Positions 51,142 through 62,084 are shown, counted from the first letter of the stretch. The stretch: DNA of 64,000 bases from Epithemia pelagica (GCA_946965045.2 OX337237.1:1612001-1676000); one strand, 5' to 3'. Notes: generated from the letters alone by a model not told the origin. Translations and numbers: made by a program.

Positions 51142-54100
51142 ATGTCGCCATCTAGTCGTTCCTTTCCTTTTGAATATGTTGTCGTGACGCTTCCTGACGA
51201 AAAGGCTGCAAGATCAGCTTCCAAAGGACCTTTGGCGAAGTTGCGACAACAGTATCCTTCAACGACAATCATTGCTTCCTGTGATCCGTTTCAATGTCGT
51301 GTGGGAAGTGGAGGTGGGACATTAAATGCTTTGGAAGAAGTTCTCTTCCTCGAAGGCAAAGACCAAGATGAAGTATCCGCGTCTAGTATTTTAATTCTTC
51401 ATGCCGGTATGTGGCTGCAGTCCATGAGAAACACTTTCTGAGACATGAATATGCGTTTCTGACGACTCATGTTTTGCTTCTCCCATCTCACGGACTTGAA
51501 CAGGTGGTGCGAGTAGCCGGTGTCCCAGTCAGATGGTCTTGGGCAAAGCATGGACTTCAATACCATGTTCCAAACCTACACAATCCTTGCAGAATCCCTT
51601 GCTCCTCTGGTTCCGTCTCCTCGAAAATATCTTTCAGAATTTGATTCCAGGCTCCATTGTCGTCATAGCAAGTGATACAATCCTGGACATTCCATCAAGT
51701 TGTGATGATATCGACAACCAACCTACTTTTGTTGATTGGAAATCTGCTTCTCAGTCTTCGGTGGTAGCCCTTGCAGTGCCAGCGACATTGGAGGTGGCTA
51801 AGAACCATGGAGTATTTGTCCCTGGAAACAGCATAGACATACTTTCAAAGAAGAGAGCACTTTCGCCTTGTCTGGAGATTTACCAGAAAGCACCATTGAA
51901 CGTTCTGAAAGATAACTGTTCCTTTGAGATGTACCACCTTGGAGAGGTAGGAACAGTGGCATGGATTGATACGGGGGTCATTTGTTTTCTCCCCATGGCG
52001 GCTCAATCGCTCAGGAACATGTTGTTGGACAAATCTGCATGTGAAACTCTTCGCTGCACGAAGCGGGGTTTGCTTAACCGTTGCGAGGACCAAACAGATT
52101 CCAAAATCTCCACTGGGCTGAAACTGTCAAATGGATCTGCTCTCTCTATTGATCTGTACACCCACTTCCTCAATGCCTTGCGTCAATCTTCGTCGACTTT
52201 GTCATCCGCCATGGATTTTCAATCTTACTATTCAAAGTACAAAAACGAACTTCCTCATGATGTTGTATCCCTTATCTTTCAAGCGTTGTCTCAAATGGAG
52301 TTAATTGTCTGGACGGAGCCCCTGGGTGCTTTCCTGCATTTGGGGACCACAAGGGAACTTGTGCAATTCTTGACCACTGAATGCTATCAACAAGACGAGG
52401 TAGCTTCAGGGCAACGAGCGACATTGACCAGTGCGGCAGATCAACTGCGTGCCAACATGGCTTCGCGTTTGGGACTTTGTCCCCATCTGAAGTCTGTCCT
52501 ACTAAATGTCGTTTCTCTCAATGGAAATGAGGAAGAAACTATCGCGTGTCAACCTCCTCCATCTTGTGTAGTTTGCGAATCTTTCTTTGTGGCTAAGAAT
52601 GGTTTGAATATTGGAAAAGGAGCAGTTATTGAACATTCCGTTCTGTTTGAACATGGTGGATCCATATCCATCGGCGACGAATGCCTGGTCTCGGGTCTAC
52701 GATCGAGGAATGGGCAAATATGTAATGGAATTTCGATTCCGTCAAAGATAATGATTCAAGAAGTTTCCCTCGCTTCAGGAGACCACGTGTTTATGGTTCT
52801 TGGAATTGACGATGGTATAAAGACAGCCGATACCATTTATGGCCGACCTCTGAGGGAGTTTTTGAGGTGGGGAGGTTTGCAAGCTTCAAATCTTTGGCCA
52901 GATCCATGCAAGCACCAACTGTGGGAAGCGAAGATACACCCAATCTATACGGCGAGCGGCGGTGATGATACTTTCATGAGCTACTTCGGTTGGTTAGATT
53001 CTTTCCGCCAGGGTGGGACCAACAGTCATCCCTCGTTCCATCGGTGGAAGAGCTCTCAGAGATTGTCCCTTGCAGATATTCGGGAAATCGCCCATGCTCC
53101 GACAGAATTCGATTTCCGGAATCGTCTTAAATCATGTCTGGATCGCGTTTCTGGTAACGAGATCAACACACTGGACCTTTCGTTTGGCCTGGAATTCCAA
53201 CAAGAAGAAACATTTTTATTTCATCTTCGCCGCGTCATGTTGTTGCGACAGAACGAACCTGTTGATTTTTCCCGCCTCTTGCGTCCCATCCACGGTAACG
53301 TTGACTTCCGGTTGTGTATTGATGCATTACGTTGTGTCGATCAAGTTATTGTCGATGCTTTTCAAGTGGGGAAACACGACATTTGTGGTAGGGGTTTCCA
53401 GCTTCAGCAAGCATTGATGGAAGATCTCGCTGTAGCACCATGGATAAAACCATCAGACCTCGCCAACCGTGAGAAAGCTTTAGTCGAATTGCTTTCAAAG
53501 GTGACGGGAACTGCCCCATCCCAGGACCAAGACAGTCGCCAACTAATCCAACAATGGTCAGAGGGTTTAGTCAAAATGATGGATGTGGCGGCCTTTAACG
53601 TGGAGCACATCTGGGACCAGTTCGCCGATACTCGGGATGCCGTTTTGAAGACCAACCCGAACCTCTTGCAACCAGGTTTGATCAATACCGCTGGTCATTT
53701 CGCACGCATCATGACGAGAATGTGTGTAGCAGGAGATGTTACAAAATCGTCTTTGATTGGTACAAACTTTGATCCCGAGCACCTAGTTCTCAATCGTTGG
53801 ATGTCATCTACAGCACCAGCAAGAATCGATTTAGCCGGAGGCTGGTCGGATACACCTCCCATTTGCATCGAATTTGGAAGTTCGGTGACAGGGTTGGCAG
53901 TTTCGTTAGACGGCAAGAGACCTCTCGCATGTCGATCTAGACTATTACAGAGCTCGACTGGTGTCCTTCTGAAATCCGAGCATCGAAATCTGAGTGGAAA
54001 GCTATTATCTCAAGAACAAGTTGATCTTTTGTCTGTCGATGAGGTGAAAGGGTACAATATTCCCTCTGCTACTTGCTCCCTCCTGAAGTGCTGCTTGGTT

Positions 54101-55027
54101 GTCCTGGGACTTGTAACCGCAGCTGAAATCGATGGATGCGCTGCTGGTGAAATCTCTCTAAGTCCCTTAATTGCTAGTCGTTGTTGTTTCGATGAACCTC
54201 TTTCTCTGCAGGTCATTGTTACATCGATGCTACCTCATGGATCTGGAATGGGAAGCAGCTCCATTCTTGCAGGCTGCATACTTTCTTCAATAACCTCGTG
54301 CCTTGGAATTAAGATTGAGCACACTGAACTATTTCAGTATGTCATTGCTGTCGAACAACAGTTAACGACTGGTGGAGGATTTCAAGACCAAGTCAATGGA
54401 CTCGTCGGTGGGGCCAAGATAGTGTCTTGTGAGCCTCTCCAGTTTCCCCTCTCTCTTTCCATCGAGCCAATTGAACTTGAAACTAGTTTTCAAAAACAAC
54501 TTGACAAAAACCTGATTCTGGTGTTCACTGGTCAAACGAGATTGGCCAAAAATATATTGCAGCAATGTTTGCGTCGATGGGCAAGTCGAAGTTCTGAGAT
54601 TGTTGAGAACGTTCAACATCTCGTTGAGAATGCTCATAGAGCTAGGGAATGCTTACTCGCTTCATCTTTGCCTAAACTTGGACGTGTCTTGTCGCTCTAC
54701 TGGGAGCAAAAGAAGATTATGGCCGGCGATGAGAGCGGTGTTGAGCCAGCTGTTGTATCGCAGATCTGCAGAGAATTAATAGAAAGTGGTGTGGCGCTCG
54801 GTGGAAGTTTATGTGGAGCCGGAGGAGGAGGATTTCTTGTACTCCTGAAGTCTGAAGAGGCCGATCTCGAAGATGTTTTGAGCGCAATCCACAAAACTTC
54901 GCGAGAGAATTGCGCCATTAGCACCCATACGTGTGCCGTATCCAATGACGGAATAGCTGTTGTGGCTCTACCAGAAATGGCCGAGGCCGATGTGAACTAC
55001 TTTGATTCATCCTGGTTAGATGCATAA
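51142..55027 (+). CDS. FKP: Bifunctional L-fucokinase / GDP-L-fucose pyrophosphorylase
   Basis: Exons 51142-51406 and 51504-55027, 1262 residues. The 97-bp intron joins LHAG|G in frame. The N-terminal half is the pyrophosphorylase domain (FQCRVGSGGGTLNAL near 50-65, ILHAGG near 85, and a left-handed beta-helix-like stretch around 450-530). The C-terminal third is a GHMP sugar kinase: PARIDLAGGWSDTPPI near residue 859, the ATP loop HGSGMGSSSILAGC near 1000, TTGGGFQDQVNG, and the closing GSLCGAGGGGFL near 1190. The enzyme phosphorylates L-fucose and then makes GDP-fucose with GTP, salvaging fucose for glycoproteins and fucose-bearing polysaccharides. Length and domain order fit plant and Bacteroides FKP. 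It sits between two copies of the 35-residue-repeat gene. Confidence 0.93.
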
Positions 55028-55360
55028 GTCCCTCACTCATACCTGGAATTTTCGCCGGTGGTCGATTTTCGACAACGACATGTCGCATTTGTGACGAGAA
55101 CGCGTCGCAAATGGGATATTTGAGTGTAGCTGTAGCTGGAGATAATTGTGAATAGAGGATTGGCACCTAGAGTTCAGATTTCTACTGCGTTTTGAACACC
55201 ATATCGCTACGGTTGCCAGTCAATCCGCTGGCTTGTACTTATGTGTCCAGGATCGCACCTAAGAAACATTCGACAGATCTAGGGAAAGAATCGAACGAGG
55301 ATCCTCTTCTTGACATGACATGCTATTCAAAATTGATGTTGAAACTGCGAAAACTATTCC
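55028..55360. other. No gene found
   Basis: Convergent spacer between FKP and repeat-protein copy 2. Confidence 0.5.
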
Positions 55361-56563
55361 TTACGAGAAAGCTGCCGCAGCCATATTCACATCCTTCAGT
55401 TCATCTAAAGTGTGACGCTGGATATCTTTTGCAGCCTTCTCCCGATGATGCTGGTCCTTACGAACCGTCATAAGCACATCTTCCGTCGCATCATCAAAGT
55501 TCTTGAGATTATCACGCGTCTCACGTCGGGCTGCCTTGTCGTCCAAATCATTTTGAAACTGCTCACGACGAATCTCTGTTTCGAAGACAGGGACGGCCAT
55601 GTTGACATCTTTGAGGTTCGCGCGAGTCTCTCGGCCTTCTTGCTTCCATGCCTGTTCACGTTGCCATTGTTCGCTTCGAATAGTGCTCTCGAACGACGGA
55701 ACAGCCATATTGACGTCCTTGAAATTTGCTCGTGTATCTCGTCCTTCTTGTTTCCATGCTTGTTCTTGCTGAAACTGTTCTTTGCGAACTTCACCTTCAA
55801 CGGTTTCAGTGATAAGAACGTCTTTAAGTTCTGCTTTAGTTTGGCGCTGTTTCGCCTTGGCCTCCTGTTCACGTTGCCATTGTTCATTTCGAATATTACT
55901 TTCAATCGAAGGCACTGCCATGTTGACATCTTTCAAAGTGGCACGAGTATCTCGACCTTCTTGCTTCCAAGCTTGTTCTTGTTGGAACTGCTCTTTGCGG
56001 ACCTCCGTTTCTCGAGTATCTGTAATAGAAACATCCTTAAGATTTGCCCGCGTTGTACGTCCTTCTTGCTTCCACGCCAATTCCTTGTGGAACTGCTCCT
56101 TGCGAACTTCACTTTCGACTGTATCTGTAATATTCACGTCCTTCAAATTAGCTCTTGTTTCGCGGCCTTCTTTCTTCCATTTCAGTTCATTCTGAAATTG
56201 CTCTTTTCTTGCTTCACCCTCAACAGTGTCAGTGATGTTCACGTCTTTGAGTTGAGCACGAGTTTCGCGTTCCCTCGCCTTGGCATCTTGTTCGCGTTGA
56301 AACTGTTCCTTACGAACACGAGCTTCGACATCTTCGCCACCTTTTCCTTTATACCGGTACATCAAGGCTCTGTCAGCGGCTTCTTTTTCACGTCGTTCCT
56401 TTTCTCGTTTCTTTTGCTGCATTGCAAAATCCATGGGCGACACTCCCGTAAAGGCATAGTGGCTCCATTTCTTTGGCTCCCATTTGTGGCGATTTTCCTC
56501 TGGTGCCGAGTAGCCGAACTTGGAGTCCTGCTGTGCTCTTTCTTCGGCTGTCTTGTCCTCCAT
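55361..56563 (-). CDS. 35-residue-repeat protein, intact copy 2
   Basis: 400 residues from ATG 56563. The frame is open further upstream, to 56740, but copy 1 starts at the equivalent methionine. The head (MEDKTAEERAQQDSKFGYSA) leads to HKWEPKKWSHYAF, GVSPMDFAMQQKKREKERRE and MYRYKGKGGEDVE. Nine repeats of 35-36 residues then run to the end. Each has a charged helix (RKEQFQQEQAWKQEGRDTRA), a short KDVNIT or KDVNMA strand and a variable acidic link. All units are in frame. The pattern predicts a long regular rod or solenoid. I know no domain of this kind and cannot suggest a function. The antisense strand is also open over most of its length because of the repeat; that frame is not a gene. Confidence 0.8.
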   Translation of the reverse strand: MEDKTAEERAQQDSKFGYSAPEENRHKWEPKKWSHYAFTGVSPMDFAMQQKKREKERREKEAADRALMYRYKGKGGEDVEARVRKEQFQREQDAKARERETRAQLKDVNITDTVEGEARKEQFQNELKWKKEGRETRANLKDVNITDTVESEVRKEQFHKELAWKQEGRTTRANLKDVSITDTRETEVRKEQFQQEQAWKQEGRDTRATLKDVNMAVPSIESNIRNEQWQREQEAKAKQRQTKAELKDVLITETVEGEVRKEQFQQEQAWKQEGRDTRANFKDVNMAVPSFESTIRSEQWQREQAWKQEGRETRANLKDVNMAVPVFETEIRREQFQNDLDDKAARRETRDNLKNFDDATEDVLMTVRKDQHHREKAAKDIQRHTLDELKDVNMAAAAFS

Positions 56564-57269
56564 GTTGCTGGTTTCCTCTATCTTCAGAATGTGTCTTTGG
56601 AGGGTCGTCCTGAACGAAGAGTTGGTGGATCTGTCGGCGCTAAATCCACCTATCGGTAGACGTGGCCCAACCAACATGTGGAGACCAAGACCAAGATTGT
56701 TGCCAAGACTCAAGACCGGTTGGGACCGGGCTTTTCCCACCTTTGTCTCTAAGTATTCTTATATCTTTCGCTTGATTCAGATTTTTAGGGGATCCCTACT
56801 CTGTTATTGCAGAGACAGCGCAAACTCTACAATATATAAAGATCGTTCCCACCCAAGAATAGGTAGCTTGACGAACGTATGAGTAGTGGCAACGAACAAG
56901 AAAGCTTAAATTGTTAGTCATCGCACCACTGGTTCAAAAGACGTATCAACAAAGCCATTAGAAGTGAACTGCTATGCTGGAAAACTTATGTTGTATTATG
57001 ACGGCCAACAATTGCCGCCGTCATATTGCGCCCAGCAGCAACATGGATGGAGAGATTTGTTTGAGGGAATCAGGACATAACTGTACCTGCTGTAACGGAG
57101 TTGTGCCTATTGTCATACAAATCGAAGTGTGCTCTCATGTCCCTTAGTCTTCATGTATGATGTAGGAATAATTCGAAAGAATAAACAAATAGTGGGCTAA
57201 GGTAGCAGAATATAGATCCGTACCAAGTGGATGGCGCTCCGTATCGATTCAACATTGTAGCAAAGACCG
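56564..57269. other. No gene found
   Basis: About 700 bp holding the promoter side of the repeat-protein gene and the 3' side of the DUF1499 gene; nothing else recognised. Confidence 0.5.
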
Positions 57270-58167
57270 CTATAACTCGTTTTCCAGAACATATCCTTGG
57301 TGTGTTTTGAAGTCCACACCTTCAGCGTCCCATCCCTTTGTTCTAAGCTCCTTGGCAATCCAATTGAGCCTTTTAGCGTTAACGCCCAAGTCCAGATATC
57401 CAACCCGGCTACTAGACCTCACCTGGATCTGTCGAGATGAAGAACCACCAGCTTCAGGAGCAATGTAGGCAAACTCAACATCATCATAATAGCCATTCTT
57501 CAACGCTTCAAAGATGACGTAGAAATATCCTTTGCCAGGATCAAACTTTTGTACTGCAAAACCACCTCCATCCACTCCATTCTGACCCGGCGGATAACTT
57601 GCTATCACCTGATTAAGTTGCGCAAACGCTTTCGCCTTATCGTCCTCAAACTCTTTGGGCCAGACCCAGGCAGGAATGGAATGGTCTGGATCCTCTCCCA
57701 CTGGAATTGTTGAGGAGAAGCAGTTCGGCGCTGGCCCACAAACTTTGAGACCCACATAATCGTCATTTTCAAGCGATGTCCTGATTCCTAGACCAAGATC
57801 TTTTGGCTGCACGTATTGCAGATTCATCATTGAGCCGGAAAGGCGAGGGAATTGTTGTGAGAAAAAATGACAGGGAGTATCTTCGATCAATCGCATCCAT
57901 TCATGACCATACAACTCTTACCTGTGGTCCCCTTCTCTTTGGTCGATCATCGTATTTCGTCGATATTTTGTTTTCGAATGCATGGGCAGGCGTACATCCG
58001 ACGAGTACAGACGAAGCCGATGCCACCAGGAATGTTAGGGCTTCCCGACGACGACACGTATCGACTCTGTATTCCGGACTGCGTTGACGAGAAACATTGC
58101 TAAGTCCAGAAGCAAGACCCACGAAAAGCAGAACGAGCATTACTGATCTATGTTCAATCATCGTCAT
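57270..58167 (-). CDS. DUF1499 protein predicted for the thylakoid lumen
   Basis: Exons 58167-57922 and 57806-57270 with a 115-bp intron (GTAAGA...TGCAG), 260 residues. The N-terminus is tripartite: an ER signal (VMLVLLFVGLASGLS), a hydrophilic stretch with arginines, then RRREALTFLVASASSVLVGC and PAHAFENK. The second part reads as a twin-arginine thylakoid transfer domain with an AHA-F cleavage site. The mature protein matches DUF1499: YVGLKVCGPAPNCFSSTI near its start, a middle YFYVIFEAL, and a C-terminal SSSRVGYLDLGVNAKRLNWI. The family is common in cyanobacteria and plastid lineages and its biochemical role is unknown to me. The ORF extends upstream to 58323, but the ATG at 58167 gives a normal signal peptide. 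Confidence 0.83.
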
Positions 58168-58465
58168 GATGTCTTGGTGATGGATGGTAACAAGCTCTGG
58201 GTTACACACTCTTACGACACTCTCTCGCTGAATCATTACGCCATCCCATTGATTCTCCTTACTCCCTAACGCGACGTCGCACGTCCTCCATTGTGTTTTT
58301 GAATCGTTGGGGAAGCGACTCATGAAAGACTACTTGGGAGTATCCGTAGCAATTCCGACTAGGGTCGCTACCTCAGCATGCTAGCGTATCCATTTGCTCT
58401 ACTCCTAGCTAGGGAAATCAGTTGCCGATCACATGATTTGATCATGCACAATTGAAAAAATCGGT

Positions 58466-58618
58466 GCCCTCATATGCGCCCACTTCCTGCTCACTTGTCC
58501 ATGATGACTTTAACTTTTACGGGGGAGGGGGCATGTAGTGGCCCTCATATGCGCCCACTTCCTGCTCACTTGTTCAAGATGACTTAACTTTAACGGGGGA
58601 GGGGGGGGGGGGGGGGGG
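58466..58618. repeat. 75-bp direct repeat and a G5-A-G18 run
   Basis: GCCCTCATATGCGCCCACTT starts at 58466 and again at 58541, and similarity continues through TGACTT and ACGGGGGAGGGG. The second copy ends in five G, one A and eighteen G (58595-58618), probably slippage from the GGGGGAGGGGG of the first. The G tract could form a quadruplex and is prone to length error. Confidence 0.85.
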
Positions 58619-58652
58619 TATGTAACGGAGCCAACACGCTTCAACGCTGTTG

Positions 58653-58748
58653 GCAACCTTCGAGAAAGCAAGTCGTCTCCTCATTCGATAAAAAGGGCTA
58701 GCAACCTTCGAGAAAGCAAGTCGTCTCCTCATTCGATAAAAAGGGCTA
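58653..58748. repeat. Two exact tandem copies of a 48-bp unit
   Basis: The unit starts GCAACCTTCGAGAAAGCAAG and ends AAAAAGGGCTA; copies are at 58653-58700 and 58701-58748. No gene is present from 58168 to 58972. Confidence 0.9.
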
Positions 58749-58972
58749 CTGCTTCTGAGTCTCCCTGAGGAAAAACACATTTAAGCTAATGAAAAGCAGG
58801 AAAACATACTAATACTGGAGGAAAGCCTTAAAGGCCTGTCCTGGTACTAACGAACACAATCGACTGACTCCGAGATTTGTTGAAGCATCCACCGCTCCTA
58901 ACATTCTCAGTTTCTGAAGATGGCATGTTTAACGCCACAACAACAAGCATGCCAGTATACGTTTTCAACGCC

Positions 58973-60565
58973 TCAAAACAACTTGGCCTTTCTTTTCGCC
59001 TTGGTCTGTTTCCATTTGGGCCAAGTATAGAATTCTTTCTTTTTGCAACCAAGTGCTTCCTTGAAATCCTTTGCTCTCAAATACTTTTCCCGGTTGAGAT
59101 AATCCAAACCCGGAATCATCTTCCGCTTGACTTCTCGAATCGTGTAGTATTCACCATCGGGATCGTCCTCTTCTTCCGAGGATTCATAGGCCACCTCGGG
59201 CTCTTTCTCTTCTTTGGGTGGTGGATGCCAAACAGGACCTTCGTACTTTTCGTGAGTAGGTTCCGCTACCTCTTCTTGCTTTGGTGGGGCATGCCAAACT
59301 GGTCCATCATATTGCTCATGAGTTGGTTCTTTCTCTTTGGGTGCCTCCGCTTTTTTCCACTCCTTGTGGGAACCAGATTGCTCCGCACTAACATTTGTAC
59401 CATTACTATCCGGTCGTTTACCACCTCGCTTTTGACGATCATCTTCGTCGTGATCATCCTCATCAAATGACTTGCCCCGCAAGCGATCAGGGCGAACTGC
59501 TGCCCGAGTGTTCTGCGTTTGAGGCTCCTCGTCACTCTTTCCAGGCCTTTTCCCTCCTCTTCCCGACGGGGTGCCATCATGATCATCGTCGTCAAAGGAC
59601 TTCCCTCGCAATCGCTCAGGGCGAGCAGCTGAACGTTGTTTTTCGCGAGAAGCATCCTCCTCTTTCTCCTCGTCAGCTTTGTCTGGACGCTTGCCGCCTC
59701 TTCCAGATGGAATTGGAGGTCCACCTTCGTCATGATCATCGTTGTCGAACGATGTACCACGCAACCGCTCAGGACGAACAGGTGCTCTAGAAGGTGAAGA
59801 TGACTGATCCTCTTGCTTTTCTTCAGCAGCGACAGTGGCCGTGCTTTTCTCTCCGTTTTCGAGGGTAGACTGGTGTTCAGGCGCATCGTCCTTCTCTCCA
59901 CTGACACTGTCTTTCACTGCCGGAACCTGAGAAGTCGGCTCTGGATTGTCCGCTTTCTTTTCTTCTTCTTCCTTTACCTTTTCACTCACGGTGGTAGTAC
60001 TCACTGGTTTGGCACTGGCTTGTTTGGTTTTGGTACGAGACGGCTTTTCATCTTCGTCAGATGAATCATCGCTGTCATCGTCGTCATCATCAAGGTTCGG
60101 TGCGTATTCTTGAACTTGTGGTAACACTTTCTTGGGTTGAGAATACTTTGGACTGCTGTGGCCTGTTAGAGATTCATCATCATCGTCGTCGTCGTCATCG
60201 TCATCACTGCTGCTGTCATCGTAAATTGATTTCTTCTTTTTGGCAGGCTCCGCTTTCTTTTCATCGGGCGAGGAAAGACCTCTTAGGTGCACAGGTCTCA
60301 GAGCATCTGGAATGTCGATTGGAGGAGGAAGCGATTCAAAATCCGAGTCTGAAACATCCTCTTCTGGAATCTCTTTATCATCAACTTCGAGCAATTCTAC
60401 ATCATCATCATCTTCCTCGATTTCTTCTTCCTCAATTTCCTCTTCCTCGATTTCTTCCTCGTCGTCGGTTACCTCTTCCTCTGTCTCCTCATACTCATCG
60501 GAGTCATCATCACCTACGATTTCGTCGTAGAGGCTCCCCTCTTCTGAATCGTCGTCATCGTTCAT
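58973..60565 (-). CDS. Acidic repeat protein with a C-terminal villin headpiece
   Basis: 530 residues, single exon. Residues 1-75 are almost all Asp/Glu/Ser. The middle is polar, with three ~38-residue repeats based on RPERLRGKSFDDDDHD followed by GRGGKRP, and then two copies of a Y(D/E)GPVWH(A/P)PPK motif. The last ~60 residues fit the villin headpiece: YYTIREVKRKMIPGLDYLNR, then KYLRAKDFKEALGCKKKEF and WPKWKQTKAKRKAKLF. This matches the LSDEDF, FGMSREEF and LPKWKQ-LKK-LGLF pattern of the F-actin-binding headpiece. There are no gelsolin repeats. Known headpiece proteins of this simplified type (for example dematin) bind or bundle actin. I infer an actin-linked role, with the rest as a disordered charged spacer. 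Confidence 0.85.
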   Translation of the reverse strand: MNDDDDSEEGSLYDEIVGDDDSDEYEETEEEVTDDEEEIEEEEIEEEEIEEDDDDVELLEVDDKEIPEEDVSDSDFESLPPPIDIPDALRPVHLRGLSSPDEKKAEPAKKKKSIYDDSSSDDDDDDDDDDESLTGHSSPKYSQPKKVLPQVQEYAPNLDDDDDDSDDSSDEDEKPSRTKTKQASAKPVSTTTVSEKVKEEEEKKADNPEPTSQVPAVKDSVSGEKDDAPEHQSTLENGEKSTATVAAEEKQEDQSSSPSRAPVRPERLRGTSFDNDDHDEGGPPIPSGRGGKRPDKADEEKEEDASREKQRSAARPERLRGKSFDDDDHDGTPSGRGGKRPGKSDEEPQTQNTRAAVRPDRLRGKSFDEDDHDEDDRQKRGGKRPDSNGTNVSAEQSGSHKEWKKAEAPKEKEPTHEQYDGPVWHAPPKQEEVAEPTHEKYEGPVWHPPPKEEKEPEVAYESSEEEDDPDGEYYTIREVKRKMIPGLDYLNREKYLRAKDFKEALGCKKKEFYTWPKWKQTKAKRKAKLF

Positions 60566-61187
60566 TGTCGCGTTCTGCTGCGAAGGATAATTCGTTTTTC
60601 AACCGTTTTTTCTCCGAAATGGATTCGAAGAGACTCAAAATCTGCTGACAGGAATCAATCCTGTTTCAATTATCAAACCAAAGGCGACGAGAAAAACGCG
60701 GCAAAGTCAATCCGATCGATCCAGAAGACGACGATTAGTGCGCTTTTTCCTTGGGGAATCGAAAGCGGGTCTTCGTTTGTTGATGTGATGACTGCTGCCC
60801 CTCTTCGCACTATGCGGTACGGTACGAGTACGAGTATTCACAGTGCACACAGCTTTGCGAAGCGCCCCGACGCTCCCCTCGATCGGGGTCTCTGTCCTTG
60901 GGGGATTCTCACTCCAATAATTGATAACTGGAAGAGCCTAGTTCCAGTGACGCCCAACAAACATTTAAAATCTGAACCACATGGTCAGAATGACAGACCG
61001 AGATTCGTATCAGAGGACAGACCCTGTCGTACTTCGAAAATTTCCAGCGCTATATCCATTGAGAATTAGATAAAAGACAAGATACATATGAGAGAGCAAC
61101 CGCTGGAGAACTTCGTTCACGTTGACAACAACAGCAACAGCAATCACCACGGTACCCATCAATCCTGTGGTTTGATTTGAGTTGACC
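60566..61187. promoter_or_regulatory. Divergent spacer with a short CGAGTA run
   Basis: 622 bp between the headpiece gene (minus) and the small mitochondrial gene (plus). GGTACGAGTACGAGTATTC lies near 60821-60839. No further gene seen. Confidence 0.4.
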
Positions 61188-61605
61188 ATGTTAAGACTTC
61201 CAGTTGCCACCACTTTGAGACAACTCCGCGGAGCCTCAGCGTTGTCTTCTTCGCAACAGTGAGTTCAGCCGCGTCGCTTCATTTAGTTTCGCCGCTTCAT
61301 CCACCCGGATGAACAGAGATAGAAACATCCAAGTTTGTTCATCTAATTATACTGTCTCTTTTGTTGTAACTTGCAGGAGACGAGGAATGGCAGGAGGATT
61401 TCCTCCTAATTGGAGGGTAAAGAAAAACATGTTCATGGAAGAGTGGAATGGAAAGCGAGAAGTCTCCGACAAGATTTTTGAATTCGATTCGAATGCTGTA
61501 CCAACCTTTGTCTTTGGTCTTATTGTCTTCCCCGTTGGTCTTTACTATATGGCACGTTGGGAGTTCCAGAAAAGGGATCCTCGACGATTCAAAGATGTTT
61601 GTTGA
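61188..61605 (+). CDS. Small single-span protein, probably mitochondrial inner membrane
   Basis: Exons 61188-61258 and 61377-61605 with a 118-bp intron (GTGAGT...TTGCAG) splitting a glutamine codon, 99 residues. Exon 1 encodes a typical mitochondrial presequence: no acids, several arginines, serine/alanine-rich (MLRLPVATTLRQLRGASA). The mature part has a tryptophan/lysine-rich segment (GGFPPNWRVKKNMFMEEWNG). One membrane helix follows (VPTFVFGLIVFPVGLYYMA), then a basic end (WEFQKRDPRRFKDVC). Size and layout resemble the small accessory subunits of respiratory complex I (NDUFB group), but I cannot match a specific subunit. Without exon 1, translation from the internal ATG would lose the targeting sequence. 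Confidence 0.72.
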
Positions 61606-62084
61606 GTTCGCTCGTGTTTCGTAAAAGAGCACTCGACGCAAAGTAGACCTCTAACGTCCATAGATAGTTTTCTTTGATGCGACAGTTTCTTGATCGTTAT
61701 TCCTGTTTGTGTAATCTCAACCTTTTTTCAATTTACTCCAAATTCACACGCACATCTTCCATTTGCTTTGGAATTTGTTGCAATTCAAAAGTGGCACCTA
61801 TTTTGATATCCTTCGGATACAAAATACCCTATGACTCCTCGGCCCTGATGATAACTCTGCTTTTATTGTTTTTATATCGGGGGTGATTTTGACCAACCTC
61901 CAAGAGCCTAGAATAGATGCCCATTCTCGAGGTAATTGCATGTGGAAAAGAAGGCTAACCAAGCAAAGAAAAAAGCCTCGTTGCTATTGTTGACTTGATC
62001 CAACCGACAAGATTAAGATCGAACCAACCGAGTACGTTCCTTTCGACCGATACCGTACGTCCAATTGGCTTATTACCACTACTA
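61606..62084. other. No gene found
   Basis: 479 bp of convergent 3' spacer; nothing recognised. Confidence 0.5.

Noticed and set aside
55412-56659. 415-codon plus-strand ORF opposite the intact 35-residue-repeat gene
   Set aside because: It is the antisense of a 105-bp-period repeat that lacks stops in that frame. It has no known motif, and the same happens opposite copy 1 (49365-50288, 50177-50962).
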